Shown piece by piece: positions 1-17,861 of a stretch of 64,000 bases of DNA. Source of the DNA: Terebella lapidaria (taxonomy: Eukaryota > Annelida > Polychaeta > Terebellida > Terebellidae); the NCBI GenBank assembly GCA_949152475.1, contig OX424568.1, forward strand, positions 21,365,667 through 21,429,666. Reading direction: 5' to 3'. Within the stretch, counting starts at the first letter, position 1, and every line of letters starts with the position of its first letter. The notes beneath the pieces are model-generated. The model was not told where the DNA came from. It did not search any database and worked only from the letters and a program-made list of their open reading frames with translations. Both the position numbers and the translations under genes were made by a program.

Positions 1-277
1 ATCTGAAAGTCGAATTAAATATCTATTCTGTAGTCATGTCTACTATACATGTACATATGAACTTGATATAAAGCAAAATTCGATCAAATGAATTCTGATT
101 CCAACAATCGCTGATGCTTTAGATTCGACACAAACCTCCATCATCCAGTCTGCCCTTGTGTTTGATTCTGTGAAAGTAGTGAAAAAAGTTCATCTTTGAA
201 TTTTTATGTCATTTTGATGGAAGATTCTACCAGATTCTACATTTCAGTACATACAAATATCTGTTGAAATGTTATAC

Positions 278-2718
278 CCTCGCTTTGTGTCAACAGGCGA
301 AGATTTCTTGGGACTTTCTTTTTCTGGACTCTCCTTGGGGGTGGGTTTTTCCACAGCCATAGTCTCTTCTTCCTCTACTTTCACTTTCGGTTTGTTCCCT
401 GCATAGTAAAGTCAAATGCCACTTGAAATGTTACTATATAGCAGATATCAGCATATTTTGATGACAGTTATATGTATCAATTTCAGTCTAGTTGTTGCAC
501 AGTACACAACAATATTGATCAAGAACCTTGTTTTCCAAAGAATGAAGCCATTCCTCCAGCTTTTGGTTTTTCTTTTGGTTTCTCCTGCAAAAAAAATTTC
601 CAAGAACATATTGTGAACATTCTAAATGTTCCAATTATTGGTTCATTGTGTTATACACACAAAATTTTGAGACAACACTTGGCAATTTCATGGAAGTTTA
701 CTTTTTGAGTCTCCAGTATTTCAACTATTCTCTTCAACAGAACTCATGAATTTCAGTTCCAACCTGTGCGGCTGATTTGGCGTCTTGCTGGGCTGGTTTA
801 CTTTCTTTCGGACTTGAATCACTCTTCGCTTTAGACTTTGATGCGGCTTGAGAGAACATTCCAGCGATTCCAGTAGTTTTCTTAGCTGTACTAGAGTCTG
901 CCTTTGACTTAGATGCGCTAGTTCTTGCTGGTGCCTGCTAGAAAATTTCCGGTAAAACTTGAGTATTATGCTGTTTTAACCCCTTATCTGTCATATCTGT
1001 CACAAACTATTATCATTGCTCTGTATTAATTTTGATTTGCCCTCCATTTCATCTGGGATGAATTGTCTGAATATTGTCTTGTTACAGATATTCTCACATT
1101 AGTATATTTATTTTCAAAAAAAAAAATCTATTATCTTTCAGACTGATTATTAAATATCTATACCTGAGTGGAGCTGCCCCGAGCCTGCTCAAACTGAATC
1201 ATTTCGTCGTTAGTTCTGGCCACAGCAGTAGAACACTGGATTGCGCTGTGTCTGAAAATAACTCATAAATACATGCATCACCAAACAAGAGCCTATAATT
1301 TCAAAATTTTGTACAATTTTAAGACCTTATATAAGTATAATTGTTCAACATAACTTACTCATTTGAGTTGTGTAGGTGCTGTTTTAACAGCTCATAATCT
1401 GCCATGTACAGCACATTTGTGTCCTGAAACAAATATTTGTAATGTCAAAATGTTGTTGATGAAATCATGTGTTGTACATGTAACTTCACAATTGAATTTT
1501 GGTATACATTTTATTTCAATTTCTCATTCAATACCGGTAAATTTTATTCCAAATTTCGATCTCCATTGAATTAGGTAATGGCTGAATTGATGATTTGCTT
1601 ATTGGAAGCTTTTCTAAAATGATCACAGATTAATGTTCATCATTCTAAACCAACAAAAACTAGACATAAAAGCCTATAGGCTTTGTGGCATCCCCCAATT
1701 TTTCTGTTCTTTTCTAATGGTGAAACTTGACTGTTATTATAATACATATACCAGGATTATTGAACACAGGTGGGAGTGAGAGTTCAAATTATAGCAGTTG
1801 CTCACTAGACAAATGTCCATCAGATATTTGTTTTAATCTCAATAGGTATTAAATGTACAGACATGACAGACATTCATAATACAAGCAAAAAGGAAATTAT
1901 TCTGGGTTCTGGCTAAGTAAAACAATGATAATTTGGTCACTGCATGTGAAATACAGCTAGAAAACAAAACAATGCATGTAGTTTCATCCAGATAAACACA
2001 GTGCTGTTTTAACTGAATACAATGAACAATTGACCGGCAACCAAGGCCCAGGCAGACCTTCAAAGCTGTTATCTTCAGTTTGGGTCATCATTATATAACC
2101 ACCTATTGTTTTCTTTAGAAAGGGAAGGAGGGCATTGTTCCAACTTGTTGGTGTTAGTATAGTAAACTGGGGTGAGGGGACAGGAGGGGGGGGGGGGGGA
2201 AGAGGGGCAGTGCATACAAGTCACTGATACATTGCTACATTCATATGCAGATTAGACTGGCTGACAGTGGAGGTGGGGGAGGGAGAGGGGGGGGGGGGTA
2301 TTGCCTTATCACAGGCATTACTGAGCAGGGCTCTCATATACTGCACTGGCTGAGAGGGCAGAGCCTAGCCTCATGCTGGACACATGGGACATGCAGGCTG
2401 CAGTCAGTGAATACAGTAGCATGGCTCAGTCACAGTATTACATCTGCATGGGGGCAGGCGAGGGAAAAATTCGAAGTCCAAAAAAAAATACACCCAAAAA
2501 ATTTTTTCCCCCTGGAAATTGCCTGAATCAAATTATGACATTGACAGGAATCGCCCGATTTTTTTTTCCAAAATGGCCGCTGGCGGCCATCTTGGATTTC
2601 GGGTCTCGACGAAAAACAATAGGGGTTAGGAGCAAAGTATTTCGGATGAGCTGTGAAAATTTCGGAAAGATAGATTAAGGCGTTCAAGAGTTATGATCCG
2701 GAAACCGAACGGCGGAAG

Positions 2719-2750
<32 letters not shown>

Positions 2751-4101
2751 AAAACAGACAAAAACATAAGGCATCCCGATTGATAAGGCCTCCCGATTTT
2801 CAATCGGGATGCCTAATTACGTTATCCTCAGAAGCAATCTAAACAGTAGTCAATAAACATCAATGTACCTTGGGTTTGCCTTTCTGTACACTGTAGACGT
2901 GGCAAGATGTCAACACTTTGTATTCAGCCTTTGCTGCCTCAAGCTTCGTCTCTGGGACAATCTGAACCTTGTGCCCCTATTATTGAGAAAAAACCGACAC
3001 AATTTAAGGGGACAACTGTATAAATAACACGTCTATGCCAGAAATATCCATAAATTCCTTCAACTGATTTTGAAAAATAATTCCAATGAGTTTCTTATGT
3101 CAACATTCATACCATGAACAGGCGTGTGTTAGGGAGTAACACGAGTAAAGTCGCCACATAAATGCAATCAATACAAAGAATTGTCATAAAATTATGTGTC
3201 TCCAATGAAAAACGATTACATTAGTGCCAGTATGAGTATGCAGTAATGTATTGCCTAGATATTGATGCCTCTATCCTGTATATTACCTTGGTTCCATTGT
3301 TGTCTACGACCCCTGCCAGCACATAGTTGACAGACAGAGAATCATTCTCCTTCTTATTCCTCTGTTGTTCCACAAACTTGTACAGCAGCCTATGTGGATC
3401 CACATATTTAATGCATGTTAATTTTGAAATTGAACTCGCAATTTCTTTTGTATTAAAGAATAAATTTGAACATGAACTTATAATTTTTTATCTGGTATTC
3501 TTGTTTTTGTTGTATTTAGTGCTTTGAAATATACGAATATATATGATTGGAATAGCCTACTGATAGCATGTACTTTTATTCAGTTATTTTATTATTCACT
3601 TATCAATTTTGAGGATTTAACTTCCTGTAACAATCTTCCTGTACTCCACAGATCGAACAATATAACGACAACATAACAGAACAATGAAATCGACAATAAC
3701 AATGGGAATAGGCTGATAGTTTCACACACAATATGATTGGCAATAATCAGTGAATGCAGTGTTACTTTTTTTTCAATGCCATGAATTATAAAATTTTGCT
3801 TACTGTTTTGCAGTATTCACGTGCAGGGATAACGACCGACTCAGCCATTTGTATGTGACCTGTAATGGCAATTATGTATAGTTATGAATTATCAACTTGG
3901 ACATTTGATCTTGATTTCCATTTGGTTTGGCAGACATAGGAGGGAGCAATGGAAAAGCACTCTATTATCGCCCACAATCAAAGCGTCTCTCTTGGACAAT
4001 TATTCATGGAGAAATAGAAAAGAACGATAACATACTGGTTTATTATCGTCATTTATGAACTCATCCAAGTTCTCCAAGCATAGGTCCTCGTCGACAGTCA
4101 T
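278..4101 (-). CDS. POLD3: DNA polymerase delta subunit 3 (p66/Cdc27 family), 5' nine exons, runs off left edge
   Basis: POLD3 is the third, non-catalytic subunit of replicative DNA polymerase delta in the nucleus; it binds POLD2 through its N-terminal domain and PCNA through its C-terminus. Exons read on the minus strand: 4036-4101 (ATG at 4099-4101), 3804-3859, 3287-3389, 2869-2976, 1359-1423, 1164-1251, 764-937, 527-584, 278-398. All donors are GT and acceptors AG, and phases join exactly, giving about 279 residues. The translated pieces follow vertebrate POLD3 in order: LENLDEFINDDNK at the N-terminus, TYKWLSRSLSLHVNTAKQ, LLYKFVEQQRNKK, GHKVQIVPETKLEAAKAEY, CHVYSVQKGKPK, NVLYMADYELLK, HSAIQCSTAVAR, then the linker motifs GIAGMFSQAASK and GGMASFFGKQ, and a Lys/Glu/Pro-rich tail. 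The winged-helix N-terminal domain is covered. The C-terminal PIP box is not in the window and should lie to the left of position 1. Exon 7 has a tandem TAG-CAG acceptor (934-940). The identification is firm; the exon ends are inferred from splice consensus and phase. Confidence 0.93.
1681..2868. repeat. POLD3 intron 4 filled with G-rich tracts and a poly(A)/hairpin-ended repeat
   Basis: The 1.4-kb intron between exons 4 and 5 is the longest in the visible gene. It has two long G runs (about 2185-2199 and 2276-2299, with further short G runs between) that could form G-quadruplexes on the plus strand. From about 2461 to 2813 a repeat-like segment ends in interrupted A runs (2719-2753) followed by a hairpin with perfect 13-bp arms, GGCATCCCGATTG at 2770-2782 and its complement at 2801-2813. 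A-rich 3' ends with a terminal hairpin suggest a non-autonomous mobile element, but I see no target duplication and no coding content. Confidence 0.45.
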
Positions 4102-4576
4102 TTTTCCTGGTTTCTTTCAACATGGAAATTTTGACATTTTTGCCGCGATTCACGAAATGACAGAAATGAATTTCGGATGCACGTCGGACAAATTCTGGAC
4201 GCGGTCGGTCCCCCAACCAATGATTGTAAGAAGTACTTCTTACAATCTTTGCCCCAACTCGCTTCTACAATACACGTAGGATTATGAGAAATATAGGGAG
4301 CTACTTTCTGGGTAAACTAACAGTTGTGGTGCAGAGATGTGGCAAATTGCTCACACGGTTACGCATTGCAAGAAACCGGCAAAATCGACAGGCCCTATGG
4401 TTTTTCTTGTCATGTTGGCTTCTTTTCTCCGTTTTCCTTTTTCTAGTCTACCTCTCTCATGTTGTATGCCTTTTTTTGCATAATCACATTAGTAGTTGAT
4501 AACATCATGGTCATATAATCGCGGATTAACCCGCATAATCTTGTAGCGTGAGAAATTTTAAGGCTACAAAAATATA
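4102..4576. promoter_or_regulatory. Upstream region of POLD3 with a 26-bp perfect palindrome
   Basis: This stretch lies directly upstream of the POLD3 start codon and must contain its 5' UTR and promoter. The one clear structure is a perfect palindrome at 4222-4247, with 13-bp arms reading GATTGTAAGAAGT and its complement and no spacer, about 120 bp upstream of the ATG. No TATA box is convincing. No divergent gene is visible on the plus strand. Function is inference only; it could equally be a fold-back scrap. Confidence 0.4.
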
Positions 4577-4580
4577 TTAA

Positions 4581-5427
4581 AGTCTAAGTATGGTCAACAC
4601 ACGAAAGAGGACATCACACTGATCATTGTGGTTTTTACGGCATGTCATTATCATAATTAGTTCCAAAGTTATGAGGATTTTTATTACATTTTTTAACCAA
4701 AAATCAAAGTCTAATTAAGTATTATAATGAGCATTCATGACGTCACAACAGGAACACATGTTAATTAATTACATGAAGGTCTTGAAATCAAATATTTGAT
4801 TAAAGATATCAGTTTAATCCAATATATTAAATGTTCAACATGAAATGTAAGCCGTATCTAGTAATCTCACTTGTTTACCATGATAACCATTCTTCTGATA
4901 AAGCCCCTAGCAACCATGGTTGCTAGGGGCCTGTATGGCATTATTATTTTATGTGGTTCAAAGAAGGAAAAATATCAATTATGTCATTTATTTATCTCAT
5001 ACAAAGCTTTTTAAAACCAATTTTGCTTTTAGGCTGTGAATTACGCCCAGCAACCATGGTTGCTAGGGGCAGTATCAGAGAAATGGTTGCTATGCTTGTG
5101 TACCACTCTACATAAGCACGGTATAATTTCATATAGCTACATCTTCCAATAATATACATTTGTGATACCACGCAAATCAACGTCAGAATGACACTATGAG
5201 TCACTAATTGAAATCAATATCCTGGTGTGACGTCATGAATACTAATTATCATAGCTAATGAGGCTAAATATCACAGTGAAAATATGACCTAAATTGCCCA
5301 CATAAAGTTTAATATTTCGATAACAAATAAAGATAAATCGATTTTGTAAAAACCAATTTGTTTATTTCAATGTGTTCTTCAATATAAAATATAAAATTCG
5401 AAAATCTATTTTGACTTTACTTAGACT
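4581..5427. mobile_element. Fold-back MITE with TTAA (or TA) flanks and a central 28-bp palindrome
   Basis: The ends are inverted copies: AGTCTAAGTA at 4581-4590 and its complement at 5418-5427, each flanked by TTAA (4577-4580 and 5428-5431). Inner parts are also inverted: TTCATGACGTCAC near 4734-4746 matches the complement of the stretch near 5230-5242. The centre includes a perfect 28-bp palindrome at 4903-4930 (arms GCCCCTAGCAACCA) and a near copy at about 5045-5071. There is no ORF of note. The TTAA flank suits a piggyBac-like target, but a TA target (Tc1/mariner) fits the same bases if the TIR starts two bases earlier, so the superfamily is open. Confidence 0.7.
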
Positions 5428-5431
5428 TTAA

Positions 5432-5856
5432 TGATGTTGGCTAGTGCTGCTGCTTCAATTTGGGGCAGAGGATGCTGTGAAGAGTATGGTGCCCAAGGTT
5501 ACTAAATCAACTTGATTTCAAATGAAAACCTATGATTCTTGCCCATAATACGTTTTAGACGGATTGACTTTAAAAATTCACGTTTCCATTGGGTATGAAA
5601 TTGGGTAATATTTCCCCCATCAAAAAAGCATATAAATATACCTCTGCTTCTGTCTCTGAAAAAGACTGAAAATCAAGACGATGCAAAAGTCACCGGTTTT
5701 GAACAGATTTTTACCTGAGGCTGATTTTGATACTGAGATTGTCAATCACTCAAAATGCATGCCATCTTCAATGACTGCAAATTTGTTGGAACACCTCTGC
5801 AAACTTGTTGGAACACTGTAATGACTAATGAGCTCTCTAATTTTTAAATGAACCAG
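5432..5856. other. Spacer without recognisable gene
   Basis: Low-complexity AT-rich intergenic sequence between two mobile elements. I see no ORF with family features, no RNA gene and no regulatory motif that I would defend. Confidence 0.6.
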
Positions 5857-5864
5857 TACTATTC

Positions 5865-6656
5865 TACGGAAGCGTATTGCTATCAAGTGTGTAAAAATTT
5901 GTATCTCGTACGTACGACTTACTAACTCGTATGTACGACTTACTAAGTCATACGTACGACTTATTAAGTCGTATGTACGACTTATTAAGTCATATGTACG
6001 ACTTATTAAGTCATACGTACGACTTATTAAGTCATACGTACGACTTATTAACTCGTACGTACGACTTATTAACTCGTACGTACGACTTATTAACTCGTAC
6101 GTACGACTTATTAAGTCGTATGTACGACTTATTAACTCGTACGTACGAGTTAATAAGTCGTACATACGAGATATAAGTCATACGTACGAGATACATTTTT
6201 TTACACACTTGATAACAATACGTTTCACTACGGAAGCGTATTGTTATCAAGTGCGTAAAATTTCTTATCTCGTACGTATGAGTTATATCTCATACATACG
6301 ACTTATTAAGTCGTATGTACGACTTATTAACTCGTATGTACGACTTAATAACTCATACGTATGACTTAGTATCTCATAAGTACGACTTACTAACTCGTAC
6401 GTATGAGTTAATAAGTCGTACGTACGGGTTAATAAGTCATACGTAGGAGTTAATAAGTCATGAGTACAAGTTACTAAGTCGTACGTACGAGATACTAAGT
6501 CGTACGTACGGGTTAACAAGTCGTACATACGAGTTATTAAGTCGTACGTACGGGTTATCAAGTCGTACGTACGGGTTATTAAGTCGTACGTACGAGATAT
6601 AAGTCGTACATACGAGATAATATTTTTTACACCCTCGATAGCAATACGCTTCCGTA
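5865..6656. mobile_element. Double palindromic element: 21-bp palindromic tandem array between inverted ends
   Basis: The core is a tandem array (about 5905-6190 and 6270-6620) of a 21-bp unit built from two small palindromes, CGTACG and ACTTAATAAGT variants. The unit length is a multiple of three and stop-free, so both strands show long open frames of a 7-residue repeat (YDLISRT on minus, YDLLSHT/YDLLTRT on plus); this is a by-product of the repeat and not evidence for a protein. The array is framed by an inverted end motif, TACGGAAGCGTATTGCTATC at 5865, its complement at about 6205-6229, again direct at 6229-6255, and its complement ending at 6656. The structure is thus two similar fold-back units joined at about 6229. 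CTATTC flanks both outer ends (5859-5864 and 6657-6662; extendable to TACTATTC), which looks like a target duplication. Confidence 0.75.
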
Positions 6657-6662
6657 CTATTC

Positions 6663-7514
6663 AGTTTCATGAATGGAAATTTCACAGGATCTGGATTGAT
6701 AAAAAAATTATTGTGTTACCTCAGGCTGCTTGACAAATGATAAAAGGATACTGAAACATTTACCCGATCAAGTTCTATAAATAGAAATTTCAAATGTTAA
6801 GAGATTGAGGAAAATTAGTATGTAATCATAGGCAACCTACCTGATAAAACGTTTGCTAAAACCATAAAGGTATTTATTCCGAAATGCCTTAATTAGGTTC
6901 CTATTCATCATAGAATAACTGATAATGAAGTAGTATCAGTAGTTGTAACAGTATAGTAGTAATAGCAGTATTGAGAGGTCGAAGCGTCCGGACTGAATCC
7001 AATTTATATCCGAATTTCATTTGAAGCAAAATTGAGAAATTGCGGACTGATAATTCCAGTTTCATCATAGAGCTCTATTCTCCTATGGTTTCATACACTG
7101 TGTGTACATGTCTTAGGACCCTATATACATTCCTAATTGTGACATTGTAGGCAAGTAAATGGAAACAATAAAGAACATTTTGCTTGGTATGTTTTATTCA
7201 CAACAAACAATCCAATTATTCATGCATATCATAAATATAACGAATAAACAGCCACACATTTAGTAACTAAAACATTTAATAATGTTCATTCATTCATTAA
7301 TGCATTTATTTTTTTTCAGCAAAACATACATATACATGTGCTCATTAATAGCAAATTTCTCTGCAAAACTTTTCAAGAAACATGGATAATTCTTGAATAA
7401 AATGTAATTTTATCTATCTAAGCAGAGTAAAAAATTGTAAGGAATAGCAAAACATACTGCACTATTGAGTAACTTGAGTAACTTTGACCACAAATTTCAT
7501 GCATAATCAATTAC
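6663..7514. other. Intergenic region downstream of LCMT1
   Basis: This is the 3' flank of LCMT1, read leftwards. It is AT-rich and should contain the 3' UTR and polyadenylation site of the distal LCMT1 isoform. Several reverse-strand AATAAA-like hexamers occur (for example near 7164-7170 and 7380-7400 on the complementary reading) but I cannot choose one. No gene is visible. Confidence 0.5.
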
Positions 7515-14403
<6,889 letters not shown>

Positions 14404-14570
14404 TAATTTTTGATTTGATTTGATTTGATTTATTTGGCAGCCAACATGATAAAAGTAACAATAAAACATGATATGTACATATACAAATAATACAATGCGA
14501 CACTATTACAATAATAATATGTTTATGTTATGGTATGTTCCCATGTAATGTGTATAATATTTTGCACTAA
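14404..14570 (-). repeat. 3' tail of a LINE-like element with TGATT tail repeats
   Basis: A (TGATT)n run at about 14410-14432 followed by TATTTGGCAGCCAAC and AT-rich sequence reads, on the minus strand, as a non-LTR retrotransposon 3' UTR ending in a short AATCA tail repeat. No coding part is visible. The family is not determined. Confidence 0.45.
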
Positions 14571-14689
14571 ACAAACTAAAATTTTTGCTTTGCCCGTGAC
14601 GCTCACTTATAGAGGAGGACACTGGAAATGATGCCGGATATGGCATAGTATAAACAAGGCACGGGAAAACCAAAATAACCTAAGGCGAA

Positions 14690-15450
14690 TGACCGAGGCG
14701 ACACTTAGAATACACTGATACTGGATAATTATTTTCCACTCCAGCAATCGTTTAATACGCTGCATTGAGGGGAACAATTGTAGCAGGTCATTTATCACAG
14801 CATAATTGAATGCTGTTCACAGATTCTCTTCTGTTATTATCCAGGGTAGTCTTTGTAGGTTCAAGTGATTCTTAACAGGATTATAGCCAGAATGAGCATT
14901 TACTAGTATACCATGATTGTTTACTCCGTTTTTTGCTCATATTATTGCGTTTACTCCGTTTTTTTCACTTATTTTATTATAGTGTTATTATAGTATTATA
15001 ACTTGCAATGGCGTACTTCACCTAAGAGTCAAACGGCAATTAATTACTAGATTTCAGAGTTCTATCGCAAGAATTGCAGTCTATCATAATGCTAAATTCA
15101 GCCCCATCATGGAATTTCTAGGGCCGCACACGAATTGGTACACTTTGCTTACTTTTGTAGCTTCACAAGCTTTTGATCGACAAAAACGGTAAATTCAGTG
15201 TACAGAAGTGATACTCGGAAGATATCACAATATAAACATTGCTCGGAAAAAAAAGAAAAGAAAAAAACTCACACACAACGACAGCCTGAGCAAGAAGAAT
15301 GACTAGAGGCGACTCTCAGAAAACCAAATAACACTGATACCGGCCCATTGCTTGAAATGTCCACTCCAGCCATCATTTAATAAGCTGCACCGCAAGTGAA
15401 TAATTAGAGCAGGTCATTTATCACAGCATAATTGAATGTCATTCAGAGCG
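14690..15450. repeat. Two diverged copies of a dispersed repeat (module seen again at 30.5, 35.1, 39.7, 40.9 and 46.9 kb)
   Basis: The stretch around 14735-14820 and that around 15355-15445 share CCACTCCAGC, GCAGGTCATTTATCACAGCA and TAATTGAATG in the same order. Related sequence in the opposite orientation appears near 30530-30610, 35105-35185, 39660-39740, 40865-40950 and 46905-46990 (CATTCAATTCTGCTGTGAT). It is a dispersed repeat of unknown class, with no coding content. Confidence 0.55.
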
Positions 15451-16129
15451 TTTTTCCAGTGCTTGTCATTGAAAGTTTTTAAGCGACCATGTAATTCTTA
15501 ATAGACATTTCTGGACTATTGAAAGCATATTACATATTATATGTAAATGTAGCACTCCAGTCTTCAAGTTTTTTTTTTGCAGTATAGTATGCAATAATAG
15601 TGTCGCATGACAATTTTCTTATATTTAATTTCTGTGAGTGAAATTTCATTCCTTGCTAATAGGTTGCCCAATGGCCGAATGTGAAATGACCGCGGCACCT
15701 TTCACAATGCTGTATTATGATATAGTTATTGTGAATGTGATATTGAAAAAGTTACTTCCAATAGGACAGCAGGGGTGACGTCCAACTTAGCAGGCTGGAA
15801 ATCCGATGTCATTGTTGTTTGCACAAAAGATACGACCCAATTATCTCACTGTCCGGCATTCTAAAAATAAAATTTTTGATAACAATGGACACAACATAAA
15901 TAACACTGTGAAATTTTCTTCCTCTGAAAAATATTTAAAGCATATTGAATGTTAAACACAAAATTAAAAAAAAAAACTAAACAGTCACAACATATTGTTG
16001 TCCTGTCAGGGCAAGATATCGCATAAATTTTCTGTGCAATAAATTGCGTGATTATTACATCACAAAAGTACAGTACAATGCACAAGATCGAATAAGTCAC
16101 GACAATCTCTAATTAACCTTTGCATTTAT
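15451..16129. other. AT-rich spacer
   Basis: No gene, RNA or clear repeat could be supported here. Confidence 0.5.
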
Positions 16130-16310
16130 TAATCCATTTGACATATGTTGCTTGGCACTTTCTATTCACTCGGAACAAAGGCAGGCTGTCAGTAACGTGT
16201 TGTCTACTGGATACAGACAATAGCCCTGAGTCTCGCCCAAGGCAAAACAAAAGACAACTTGATGGTGAGCGAGGAAATGAATTACAACATGCAATAGGCT
16301 GTTAGAGGCA
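16130..16310 (+). repeat. Dispersed repeat module R2
   Basis: The module begins ACATATGTTGCTTGGCAC and contains ACGTGTTGTCTACTGGATAC. Further plus copies lie at about 17598-17690, 26153-26330, 27706-27830, 32489-32610 and 37066-37190. Minus copies lie at about 29440-29640, 34020-34220, 38590-38780 and 45985-46170. It is non-coding and of unknown class. Confidence 0.65.
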
Positions 16311-17194
16311 TGAGAACATGGGTATGAAAACATCTTAGTTCACAACAGGGATTACTCGCCGAATATTGAGCTATACATATTATGTTCATATATACATATT
16401 GACAGTGCGGATCAATGGCATTAGAGGAACATTTTCTCTCAACTATTTACAGAATTCTGTCGCTCAATATTCGTGCATTTCAAATACATGTAATTATATG
16501 TACATGCCCATGGCATTGTGTTTTTCAATCCTCAGGATAATGTTTTATCGAAACAATCTGATATAATAGCTACACAACGGTAATTGTTGCATGTTATATC
16601 ATTTCGGAAGGGGCAAATTTATCCAATTTACAATCCATATAACAGAGATTCACGGATGACTCGTGCCTTTGATGTAGCTGGCAGACCGGCGCCAACTTCA
16701 TTTCGTTGATATGGACAGTACTGAGGGCTAGAACCACTTGAGAGTAGTTTGCATTTATCAGTATACCTGAATATCGACCTGTTTTGTTTGAACTGGATGT
16801 ACACTTGAATATAGATCTATTTTGATCGGATTGCCATGTACATGCTCCCTGGCTTCGAGAGAAAAATCAGCATGTGAAACATATGAATCGTGGACAGAGA
16901 TTCGAGGAGAAACGTTCTAAACTTATTTAAAGTTGCATCTGGAGGCGTTTCACTAGAAATTCTGGATGATGGATATATTCGTTTTGAATGAGTCGATGAT
17001 CATTTCCAATACCGATGACGTATCACATATTTGATCATACCAGTACTCCGTTCATTATGTACGGTCTATCATTGCTCTATAATCTCAAAACACACAAGAA
17101 GCTTTGGCGCGCTGATGCATCTTCAGTTCCATTTCGGCTGGGAAAATGAAGCATAATATATTTCGCTTTTTCTCGCTCGATAATTAAACTGACT

Positions 17195-17700
17195 GGATTA
17201 TTTGGTACTCTTAGCAATAATACGTCACACCTTTTTGTGGGGACCAGGATGTTACTAAGACGTGTCTCCGACAGTGCCACAAGAATAGTGTGAGACCAAG
17301 AATGTAATAAGGTGTAGCATTCACGAGGTGATGAATAACGAACCCCCAAGATATTGCTGTTCTTCGCGACATGACTTTTTCTATAGTTGTATGAACTGTT
17401 GACGTGCTTTACTGTTTTACACCAGTAAAATTTTACTGAACTTGGTTACCTGAGCATATTATGGTTGATTATTATATTATGGTAATTTGATTGGTCAATT
17501 TGTTAAATTTAAATAAATAGTAGCCACTGTGTGTCATTTCGTGTAGTGGAGTTTATTTGCGAGTGCAAACATATCTGATTGTGTTTGTGTTATTTCATTT
17601 GACATATGTTTCTTGGCACTTTCTATTCACCCAGAACAAAAGCACACTCTCAGAGGTGTGTTTTCCTCTAAATATAGAAAATGGCTTAGGAACAATAGCA
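17195..17700. repeat. R1 (minus) followed by R2 (plus)
   Basis: R1 in inverted orientation (about 17215-17335, with CCAGGATGTTACTAAGAC) is followed after roughly 270 bp by R2 in direct orientation (17598-17690). The same order and a similar spacing recur at 27.3-27.8, 32.1-32.6 and 36.7-37.2 kb, so the pair is a unit of a larger repeat. Confidence 0.6.
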
Positions 17701-17861
17701 TCAAGGCATCGTTCCAGCTTACAATCGATGGTTGGTGACAATGTGCAAGAGAGAAGTATAACTTAGTAAGATAAAGCTGAGGTTAATCAAACAAACAATT
17801 GTAGTAGCCACCTGATTGTCAGGTGTTTATCACTGTATGTCTAGTGGTAATCACACTGTGG

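Noticed and set aside
5746-6561. Long ORFs on both strands with YDLISRT repeats as a possible repeat protein
   Set aside because: The frames are forced by a 21-bp palindromic satellite that is open in several frames on both strands; there is no start context, splice support or non-repeat domain.
5865-6656. CRISPR array
   Set aside because: Repeats are contiguous without unique spacers and the context is an animal genome.
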